Source: CAYSIX01 sp964431205 (lineage in GTDB: Bacteria > Planctomycetota > Phycisphaerae > Phycisphaerales > Phycisphaeraceae). Taken from it: a stretch of DNA of 5,377 bases. The notes beneath the pieces are model-generated. The model made no database searches and had not been told where the DNA came from. It saw only the letters and a program-made list of their open reading frames with translations. Shown here piece after piece: positions 1 to 4,463 of the stretch (the stretch's first letter is position 1; each line of letters starts with the position of its first letter). The stretch lies in assembly GCA_964431205.1 (NCBI GenBank), contig CAYSIX010000261.1, forward strand, positions 1-5,377, written 5' to 3'. A program made the position numbers and the translations under genes.

Positions 1-2
1 CC

Positions 3-257
3 TTCCGCAAGGGCAAGCCGCTGGCCGGCTACGTGTACCTGCCGCGCCGAGAGGGGGATCGGGCGGCTCGGACCGAGCGACACGACGACGGGCTTCTCGT
101 GGACTACGCGGCCGATGGGCGGCCGATCGGCGTCGAGCTGACGTCGCCGTCGCGCTTCACACTCGTTGCGCTCAACCGCGTCCTCGCCGAGCTCAACGCG
201 GCTCCCGCCGATGCCCCAGACGTTGCGCCGTTGCTCAATGCAACTTCGTTGAGTTGA
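3..257 (+). CDS. DUF2283-family protein, C-terminal part (5' end outside window)
   Basis: The reading frame is open from the left edge (first whole codon at 3) to a TGA at 255-257, giving 84 visible residues. It begins F-R-K-G-K-P-L-A-G-Y with no ATG before the edge, so I read it as the end of a longer gene. A GTG at 33 would remove the conserved-looking first strand. The pattern is a short 'KGKPLAGYVYLP' strand, then 'GLLVDYAADGRPIGVEL' (acidic turn followed by G-R-P-I-G-V-E), then a helix 'LNRVLAEL'. This is the hallmark of DUF2283, a family of small proteins of unknown function. The missing N-terminus is probably short, since family members are usually around 70-100 residues. It converges with the hydrolase gene with a 60-bp gap, so the two are not co-transcribed. 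The family assignment is fairly secure, but no biochemical role can be given. Confidence 0.72.
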   Translation, partial: FRKGKPLAGYVYLPRREGDRAARTERHDDGLLVDYAADGRPIGVELTSPSRFTLVALNRVLAELNAAPADAPDVAPLLNATSLS

Positions 258-283
258 TCCATCGCGTCGGTCGTGCATGGATC
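256..283. other. Inverted repeat at the end of the DUF2283 gene
   Basis: GATCCAT (256-262) is complementary to ATGGATC (277-283), forming a 7-bp stem with a 14-nt loop that begins within the stop codon of the + strand gene. A competing pairing, CGGTCG (268-273) with CGACCG (291-296), is also possible. No T-run follows, so it is at best a weak, non-canonical terminator or 3'-end stabiliser. A 7-bp stem may occur by chance. Confidence 0.25.
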
Positions 284-317
284 CGTCGCGCGACCGTCGG
301 TGACGTGACGCCCGTCT

Positions 318-1313
318 TCACGGCTTGACCTGTGGGTCAAGCCGTGGCATCCCGGAGGCCGTTTCGCGCGTCAAGTCGCGCGTCAACTGTCGCAGCAGAA
401 ACTCAACCGCCGACCCCTCCACCTCCGGGCCGCCGGGGTACCGCACCACGCACGTGACGCCCAGCGGCTCGCACCGCTCCCGCAGCACCAGCCCGTGACG
501 CGGGTGGTGCACCAGCTCGCTGATCGTCGACGCCTCCGTCACCTCGTCGGGGATGCCGTATCGCAGCCACATCGGCGGGTCGTCGGCCGAGAGGAACGTG
601 ATCGGCGACGAGCGTTCGTACGCGTCGACCAGCTCCGCTTCGCTGAGCCCGCGGGCGTAGAGCCTCGGGAAGCTGCTGTGCTCCAGGCCGCGTTCCAGGC
701 CGATCTCGACCCAGAAGCGCGGGTCGTAGGAGACCTGGGCGCCGCTGACCACGGCGCAGCGCAGGCGTGTGGACTGGCGGTCGACGGGGTCGTCGCTGGT
801 CGGGTCGGCCAGGTCGTCGTGCATGGCCAGCCAGAGGGCGATGCCGGCGCCGGCCGAGCCGCCCATGGCCGCGACGCGGTCGGGGTCGAGCCCGTAGTCG
901 TCGGCGTGGGCGCGGAGGAACTGGATCGCCCGTGCGCCGTCGTGCATGGCCGCGGGCAGGGCGTCGGTCGTGACGAACCGGTAGTTGATGGCCGCGACGC
1001 TGATGCCGGCGGCGTGGAGCTGGCGGACGAGGGCGTCGGGGACGCCGGCCTTGTCGCCGCGGACGAACCCGCCGCCGTGGATGAAGACCAGCAGGGGCGT
1101 GAGGTCGGGTGAGCGGGCCGGGTCGTGGTCGGCCGCGTGGCCAGGCGCGTGGTCGGGCGTGGGGACGAGGTAGAGGTCGAGGCGTTGGCGTTCGTGCGGG
1201 CCGTAGGCGAGGTCGGCGTGCGTGGGCTCGAGCGCCGCGGGCCGGGTCGCGAGCAGGGAGGCGGCGATCGCGACGCCGATGAACACCACGCAGGAGGGTC
1301 TTGAGCGGGTCAT
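318..1313 (-). CDS. Secreted alpha/beta hydrolase (esterase/lipase-like)
   Basis: This is a 331-residue protein. The first 27 or so residues look like a Sec signal peptide: Arg3/Arg5, a hydrophobic stretch V-V-F-I-G-V-A-I-A-A-S-L-L-A, then an Ala-rich cleavage zone near residue 27. A His/Asp/Pro-rich linker (about 53-72) leads into the alpha/beta hydrolase core. H79-G-G-G82 is the oxyanion-hole motif of the hormone-sensitive-lipase/BD-FAE type esterases, and G151-G-S153-A-G155 is the nucleophile elbow with Ser153. The acid is probably within 'YGIPDEV' (Asp256 or Glu257) after the 'DDPPMWLRYG' strand. No 'GAGH' motif follows at the usual C-terminal position ('RYPGGPEVEG' instead). The only nearby histidines are H269-H270 and H273 in 'VHHPRHG', which related planctomycete-type hydrolases also seem to carry. 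It likely cleaves carboxyl esters outside the cytoplasm; the substrate is unknown. I see no Shine-Dalgarno sequence before the ATG. The gene is convergent with DUF2283 and divergent from fumC. Confidence 0.85.
   Translation of the reverse strand: MTRSRPSCVVFIGVAIAASLLATRPAALEPTHADLAYGPHERQRLDLYLVPTPDHAPGHAADHDPARSPDLTPLLVFIHGGGFVRGDKAGVPDALVRQLHAAGISVAAINYRFVTTDALPAAMHDGARAIQFLRAHADDYGLDPDRVAAMGGSAGAGIALWLAMHDDLADPTSDDPVDRQSTRLRCAVVSGAQVSYDPRFWVEIGLERGLEHSSFPRLYARGLSEAELVDAYERSSPITFLSADDPPMWLRYGIPDEVTEASTISELVHHPRHGLVLRERCEPLGVTCVVRYPGGPEVEGSAVEFLLRQLTRDLTRETASGMPRLDPQVKP
319..346. terminator. Perfect 12-bp hairpin overlapping the hydrolase stop codon
   Basis: The arms 319-330 (CACGGCTTGACC) and 335-346 (GGTCAAGCCGTG) are exact reverse complements separated by a 4-nt loop, TGTG on the + strand and CACA on the - strand. 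The hairpin lies inside the 3' end of the minus-strand hydrolase gene: its arms encode the final P-R-L-D and V-K-P residues, and the far arm includes two bases of the stop codon. It sits between converging genes, so it could end or stabilise transcripts from either side. No T-run follows on either strand, so it is not a canonical intrinsic terminator. The structure is certain at sequence level; the function is inferred. Confidence 0.55.
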
Positions 1314-1319
1314 GGGGCC

Positions 1320-1325
1320 ATGATA
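1320..1325 (-). promoter_or_regulatory. Candidate -10 box for a leaderless hydrolase mRNA
   Basis: Read on the minus strand, TATCAT matches TATAAT at 5 of 6 positions and ends 6 nt before the hydrolase ATG (1313-1311). That spacing would place the transcription start on, or next to, the A of the start codon. The intervening bases (GGCCCC) carry no ribosome binding site. No recognisable -35 box lies 16-18 bp upstream (CCCCGT at 17 bp), which weakens the call. A TANNNT box just before the start codon without a Shine-Dalgarno is the known signature of leaderless genes in other GC-rich bacteria. Confidence 0.35.
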
Positions 1326-1462
1326 GTCGGCCGCGGCAAGAGACGGGGCGGGGCGGGCACCCCCACGATCGGCGCCCGGCGGGGCTTGATCCGTCGAATC
1401 GGGCTACCTAACATCGTGCGAACGATGGTGGCTCCGCCGCCCCCGGATCTTTGACAATCCGC

Positions 1463-1532
1463 TCCGAGTTCCGAGTTGCGGGCGAAGCGTTGCCGTGCCG
1501 CGACCACCGCCGGTTCCCGGTTCCTCGTTCCT
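1463..1532. repeat. Two 7-bp tandem micro-repeats (TCCGAGT x2; GGTTCCC-like x3)
   Basis: TCCGAGT occurs twice head to tail at 1463-1469 and 1470-1476. About 35 bp later GGTTCCC (1512-1518), GGTTCCT (1519-1525) and CGTTCCT (1526-1532) form a second array, also with a 7-bp period. Read on the other strand these are GGAAC-type words. The arrays are short and imperfect, so each alone could be chance. Their clustering with the other repeats downstream makes them notable. Confidence 0.6.
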
Positions 1533-1600
1533 TGCCGTCGAACCCCGTGCTCCCCGAGTCCCCCGTGATTCCGCCTCACGCGGCGTCAGGACTTTCCCTA

Positions 1601-1709
1601 GGGGTGACGTCACCCTGACAGGGGGGGTGACATGGGGGTGACACACCCTAAACCCTTGTTGCATTGACACTTGTGCATTCTGCATTGGTCGAGGGGGGTG
1701 GGGGGTGAC
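1601..1709. repeat. Four direct GGGGTGAC words, one inside a 14-bp palindrome
   Basis: GGGGTGAC is present at 1601-1608, 1624-1631, 1635-1642 and 1702-1709. The first copy runs into its own reverse complement, making the perfect 14-bp palindrome GGGTGACGTCACCC at 1602-1615 (within a base). Spacings are 23, 11 and 67 bp; the first two are close to whole helical turns. TGCATT also recurs at 1660, 1674 and 1681. The arrangement resembles a set of operator half-sites, but no regulator can be named and the gene controlled is unknown (fumC starts 334 bp beyond the last copy). Confidence 0.5.
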
Positions 1710-1790
1710 ATCGGAGAGGAGTCAGGTGGGGAGGAGTCAGGAGGGAAGGAGGTAGGAGGTGGAAGGTAGGAGGGAAGGAGTCAGGAGGCG
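1691..1790. repeat. Purine-rich tract with AGGAGTCAGG repeats
   Basis: By my count about 84% of the + strand bases here are purines. It opens with two runs of six G separated by one T (1693-1698, 1700-1705). AGGAGTCAGG occurs exactly at 1717-1726, 1732-1741 and 1776-1785; AGGGAAGGAG occurs at 1742-1751 and 1771-1780. Intervening bases are GGAGGT/GGAAGGT variants. Such purine-pyrimidine asymmetry can favour triplex or other non-B structures. The tract also contains AAGGAGG (1746-1752), a perfect anti-SD match, without a credible gene after it. Confidence 0.65.
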
Positions 1791-1834
1791 ACCTGGAGAC
1801 TGGGAAAGGGGGAAGCAGGGAGAAGTCGCCGTGA

Positions 1835-1915
1835 GATCACCAGATCACCAGATCACCAAATCGCCCAATCACCCGACGGCATCCGGTGGATCCGGCCGAT
1901 CCTGTGATCCGGTCG
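1835..1915. repeat. Tandem 8-bp (GATCACCA) and 9-bp (ATCCGGNNG) arrays
   Basis: Three perfect copies of GATCACCA at 1835-1842, 1843-1850 and 1851-1858 are followed by the decayed units AATCGCCC (1859-1866) and AATCACCC (1867-1874). After six bases a second array starts: ATCCGGTGG (1881), ATCCGGCCG (1890), ATCCTGTG (1899, one base short) and ATCCGGTCG (1907-1915). The gradient from perfect to degenerate units suggests slippage followed by drift. The array ends about 127 bp before the fumC start codon. Confidence 0.75.
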
Positions 1916-2026
1916 CAGCGGGTTGCGCGTGGATGGTTCATCCTGGCGAAGGCGGCTTGCCGGGGCGCGGCGTCATCACCGGGCGTCGGTCACTCGTGGA
2001 ACGGGTAAGATGCGTGGTCACAGCCG

Positions 2027-2032
2027 AAGGAG
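2027..2032 (+). promoter_or_regulatory. Shine-Dalgarno sequence that sets the fumC start
   Basis: AAGGAG lies 10 nt before the ATG at 2043. The same frame is open upstream as far as a possible start at 1923, but that 40-residue extension is Arg-rich, falls in the intergenic zone and is absent from known fumarases. This site therefore fixes the start at 2043. Confidence 0.75.
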
Positions 2033-2042
2033 TAGCCCGGGC

Positions 2043-3470
2043 ATGACGACAGCGACGTCGGAAGCGACACGGATCGAGAAGGACTCGATGGGCGAGATGC
2101 AGGTGCCGGCCGAGGCATTGTGGGGCGCGTCGACGCAGCGAGCGGTGCTGAACTTTCCGATCGCCCGGCGGGGGGTGCCGGCGGCGGTGGTTCACGCGTT
2201 CGGGCACCTCAAGGCCGCCTGTGCGCAGGTGAACCGGGATCTGGACAAGCTGGACGCCAAGCGGGCGGAGGCGATCATCGCCGCGGCCGGGGAGGTCGCC
2301 GAAGGCAAGCACGACGGGCAATTCCCGGTGGACGTGTATCAGACCGGCTCGGGCACGAGCACGAACATGAACGCCAACGAGGTGATCGCGAACCTGGCGA
2401 ACCAGCGGCTGGGTTTCGGGATCGGGGCCAAGGGCGAGGAAGGGGCGGTGCACCCGAACGATCACGTGAACATGGGCCAGTCGAGCAACGACACGTTCCC
2501 GACGGCGATGAACGTGGCGGCGGCGCTGGCGATCGAGAACGACCTGAAGCCGGCGTTGAAGCGTCTGCACGAGAACCTGGAGGACAAGGTCTCGCAGTGG
2601 GACGGGATCGTGAAGATCGGGCGGACGCACCTGATGGACGCGACGCCGATCCGCGTGGGCCAGGTGTTCTCCGGGTACACCCGTCAGGCGGAGAACGCGC
2701 GGTATCACGCCGACGACGCGCTGGGCTGCTTCACGGACTTTCTGCCGATCGGGGGCACGGCGGTGGGGACGGGGATCAACACGCACCCGGAGTTCGGCGC
2801 ACGTGTGGCGGCGGTGCTGAGCGAGCGGACGGGGCTGGGCTTTGCCGAGGCGCCGAACCACCCCGAGGCGCAGGCGACGCGGGACCTGACGGTGGACGCG
2901 CACGCGCGGCTGAAGACGATCGCGGTGTCGCTGAGCAAGATCGCCAACGACATCCGTCACCTGGGCTCGGGCCCGCGTTGCGGGATCTTCGAGCTGATGC
3001 TGCCGGAGATCCAGCCGGGCAGCTCGATCATGCCGGGCAAGGTGAACCCGGTGATCTGCGAGTCGGTGATGCAGGTCTCGTGCCGGGTGATCGGCAACGA
3101 CGCGACGGTGACGACGGCGGGCCTGGGCGGGGTGGGGTCGCTGTTCGAGCTGAACGTGGCGATGCCGGTGATGATTGACGCGTTCCTGGAGTCGGTGGCG
3201 CTGCTGTCGAACGTGACGCACGTGTTTGTGGAGAAGCTGCTGCTGGGGCTGCAGGTGAACGAGGCGCGTTGCCGGGAGCTGCTGGACCAGTCGCTGATGA
3301 TGGTGACGTCGCTGGCGCCGCGGCTGGGCTACGACAAGGCGGCGAAGCTGGCCAAGGAGGCGTTCGCGCAGAACAAGACGATCCGTCAGCTCGTGCGGGA
3401 GCAGGGCCTGCTGGAGGAGGAGGAGCTGGAGAAGCTGCTGGACCCGGTGGCGATGACGCGGCCGGCGTGA
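2043..3470 (+). CDS. fumC: Class II fumarate hydratase (fumarase C)
   Basis: This 475-residue enzyme interconverts fumarate and L-malate in the cytosolic TCA cycle and is close in length to E. coli FumC (about 467). Visible family landmarks are 'EALWGASTQRA' (24-34), 'TGSGTSTNMNANEV' (101-114), the anion/B-site loop 'HPND' (137-140) with 'SSND' (147-150), 'GRTHLMDATP' (193-202), 'GTAVGTGINTHPE' (238-250) and the signature 'GSSIMPGKVN' (326-335), whose Ser327/Ser328 pair carries the catalytic serine. His196 in G-R-T-H favours fumarase over aspartase, which has Gln there (G-R-T-Q). The C-terminal 'LAPRLGYDKAAKLAKEA' helix is also typical. AAGGAG 10 nt upstream supports the ATG at 2043. All key residues are intact. 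Upstream is the repeat island; downstream is a separate promoter for the amidase, so fumC may be monocistronic. Only a weak -10-like TAAGAT (2006-2011) without a -35 box precedes it. Confidence 0.97.
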   Translation: MTTATSEATRIEKDSMGEMQVPAEALWGASTQRAVLNFPIARRGVPAAVVHAFGHLKAACAQVNRDLDKLDAKRAEAIIAAAGEVAEGKHDGQFPVDVYQTGSGTSTNMNANEVIANLANQRLGFGIGAKGEEGAVHPNDHVNMGQSSNDTFPTAMNVAAALAIENDLKPALKRLHENLEDKVSQWDGIVKIGRTHLMDATPIRVGQVFSGYTRQAENARYHADDALGCFTDFLPIGGTAVGTGINTHPEFGARVAAVLSERTGLGFAEAPNHPEAQATRDLTVDAHARLKTIAVSLSKIANDIRHLGSGPRCGIFELMLPEIQPGSSIMPGKVNPVICESVMQVSCRVIGNDATVTTAGLGGVGSLFELNVAMPVMIDAFLESVALLSNVTHVFVEKLLLGLQVNEARCRELLDQSLMMVTSLAPRLGYDKAAKLAKEAFAQNKTIRQLVREQGLLEEEELEKLLDPVAMTRPA

Positions 3471-3494
3471 GGCGGTCCGATAGGGTCAGCGCCG

Positions 3495-3523
3495 TTGACG
3501 GTTCTGCCATGGTTCTGAATAAT
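3495..3523 (+). promoter_or_regulatory. Strong sigma70-like promoter for the amidase gene
   Basis: TTGACG (3495-3500, 5/6 match to TTGACA) and AATAAT (3518-3523, 5/6 match to TATAAT) are separated by exactly 17 bp. The -10 lies in a short AT-rich patch that stands out in otherwise GC-rich DNA. The predicted transcription start is near 3530, giving a leader of about 115 nt before the amidase ATG at 3645. It starts just 25 bp after the fumC stop codon, so it would separate amidase control from fumC. Confidence 0.6.
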
Positions 3524-3644
3524 TCACGCCTCGTTTCGGGTGAGCCGATCTTGCATACGCAGGCGGGAGAGGGCGGCGTCGCCGATCGGCGGTGCGGCGT
3601 CAGCGGAACCGGAGCCGAGCATCCCATCCGAAGGCGAACGAGTG

Positions 3645-4355
3645 ATGAAGCTGTCGCGGCGTGAGATGATGCTGGCCTCGCTGGGGCTGTTGTTGGGCGG
3701 GTGCGGTGCGGGCCCGTCGGCGGTGCGTCGGCCGGGTGCGGCCTGGCCGGACGCGGTGAGTCGGCCGCGGGGTGATCGGGGGGTGGTCCGTGCGGTGCCC
3801 GCGGCGCCGTCGCGGACGAGGCCGCCGGTCTCGGCCGATGACGTGCTGGGGGCGATCCCGCGGGCGCGCTGGGCGGCGGCGGGGCCCAACACCGCCCGGA
3901 TCAACCCCATGACGCGCGTCTCGCGGATCACGATCCACCACGAGGGCTCGGACCCGGTGTGGTTCTCGGATCAGCGGACGACGGCCGGGCACCTCGAGCG
4001 TGTCCGCCAGGCGCACACGACTAATGGCCGCAACTGGGCGGACATCGGCTACCACTACATCATCGACCGGTCGGGGCGGGTGTGGCAGGGGCGGGACCTG
4101 CGGTATCAGGGGGCGCACGTGTCGGGCCACAACGAGCAGAACGTGGGGGTGATGGTGCTGGGGAACTTCGAGCGTCAGCGGCCGAGCCCGCAGCAACTGC
4201 GGTCGCTGGAGTGGGCGGTTCGGACGTTGGCGCAGGCCTACCGGGTGCCGCGCCAGCGGATCTTCACGCACCGGGAGCTGTCGCCGACGGCGTGCCCGGG
4301 CCGGTACCTGCAGCCGCAAGTGGCGTCGCTGCGGACGGCCGGGGCGTTCGCCTGA
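3645..4355 (+). CDS. Lipoprotein N-acetylmuramoyl-L-alanine amidase (Amidase_2/PGRP fold)
   Basis: This 236-residue protein is predicted to cut the amide bond between N-acetylmuramic acid and L-alanine in peptidoglycan. Residues 1-20 form a lipoprotein signal: S4-R5-R6-E-M-M (Tat-like twin arginine), a hydrophobic L/A/G stretch and lipobox L-G-G-C20. A Pro/Arg/Ala-rich linker (about 21-66) follows, then the zinc amidase domain (about 70-228). 'RITIHHEG' supplies zinc ligand His98. 'IGYHYIIDRSGRVWQGR' (134-150) matches the T7-lysozyme/PGRP G-Y-H segment, with Tyr136 aligned to its catalytic Tyr. 'THRELSPTACPG' gives His209 and Cys217 as the other zinc ligands. All expected zinc residues are present. 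The frame is open back to a GTG at 3540, but that would bury the lipoprotein signal; GAAGG at 3630-3634 lies 10 nt before the ATG and supports 3645. Likely anchored facing the periplasm for cell-wall turnover. Confidence 0.92.
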   Translation: MKLSRREMMLASLGLLLGGCGAGPSAVRRPGAAWPDAVSRPRGDRGVVRAVPAAPSRTRPPVSADDVLGAIPRARWAAAGPNTARINPMTRVSRITIHHEGSDPVWFSDQRTTAGHLERVRQAHTTNGRNWADIGYHYIIDRSGRVWQGRDLRYQGAHVSGHNEQNVGVMVLGNFERQRPSPQQLRSLEWAVRTLAQAYRVPRQRIFTHRELSPTACPGRYLQPQVASLRTAGAFA

Positions 4356-4364
4356 AGGCCCGCG

Positions 4365-4392
4365 GCCGGCCGGTTGTTCCGGCGTGGCCGGC
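4365..4392 (+). terminator. Weak GC-rich hairpin after the amidase gene
   Basis: GCCGGCC (4365-4371) can pair with GGCCGGC (4386-4392) around a 14-nt loop, beginning 10 bp after the amidase stop codon. Only a short TTT follows, 7 bases after the stem (4399-4401). In DNA this GC-rich such pairings are common, and the flippase start is only 72 bp further on, so read-through is plausible. Confidence 0.2.
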
Positions 4393-4463
4393 GGGACGTT
4401 TGCTGCTGAGGCCGCCCCGGGCCGCGGTCGGACGCGATCCACGCCGCCGGGAGGGCGAGCCCG

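Larger units (their letters stand above)
1314..2042. other. 729-bp intergenic region without a convincing gene
   Basis: The stretch between the divergent hydrolase and fumC genes contains several open frames on both strands. Their translations are Arg/Gly/Pro-rich low-complexity or follow the DNA repeats (for example 'DHQITKSPNH' from the 8-bp array), so I do not call them genes. The first 150 bp next to the hydrolase is unremarkable GC-rich sequence that must hold any distal hydrolase control elements. From about 1463 to 1915 it consists largely of different short repeated words, listed separately. The last 125 bp is the fumC leader and promoter zone. I see no tRNA, no structured RNA of a family I recognise, and no transposase remnant. 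Confidence 0.7.

Noticed and set aside
1664..1669. TTGACA as a -35 box (also TTGACA at 1451-1456)
   Set aside because: Perfect hexamers, but no acceptable -10 lies 16-18 bp downstream of either copy.
1310..1685. Two minus-strand frames upstream of the hydrolase (89 and 93 codons)
   Set aside because: They overlap one another, are low complexity, resemble no family I know, and cross the tandem repeats.
1621..1705. G-runs as a canonical G-quadruplex
   Set aside because: The G-runs at 1621-1627, 1634-1638, 1693-1698 and 1700-1705 do not provide four runs with loops of 1-7 nt, so the standard motif is not met.
1835..1915. CRISPR array
   Set aside because: Units are 8-9 bp head-to-tail with no unique spacers between longer repeats, and no cas gene is nearby.
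2006..2011. TAAGAT as a -10 box for fumC
   Set aside because: It has a 4/6 match only and no -35-like hexamer at 16-18 bp. Position relative to the SD is reasonable, but the support is too thin to list as a promoter.
1923..2042. N-terminal extension of fumC by 40 residues
   Set aside because: The Arg-rich extension has no counterpart in class II fumarases, and AAGGAG is correctly placed for the ATG at 2043.
1759..2046. Open frame with GTG start, AAGGAGG six bases upstream, and a stop overlapping the fumC ATG (ATGA)
   Set aside because: The translation follows the DNA repeats and is Arg/Gly-rich low complexity. The SD-like sequence is part of the purine tract, so the apparent gene signals are by-products of composition.
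1938..3221. 427-codon minus-strand frame opposite fumC
   Set aside because: It is an Arg/His/Val-rich shadow of fumC caused by GC-rich third positions; fumC itself is unmistakable.
3540..3644. N-terminal extension of the amidase from GTG 3540
   Set aside because: It would place an Arg-rich 35-residue segment before a complete lipoprotein signal, and the predicted transcription start is only about 10 bp upstream of it.
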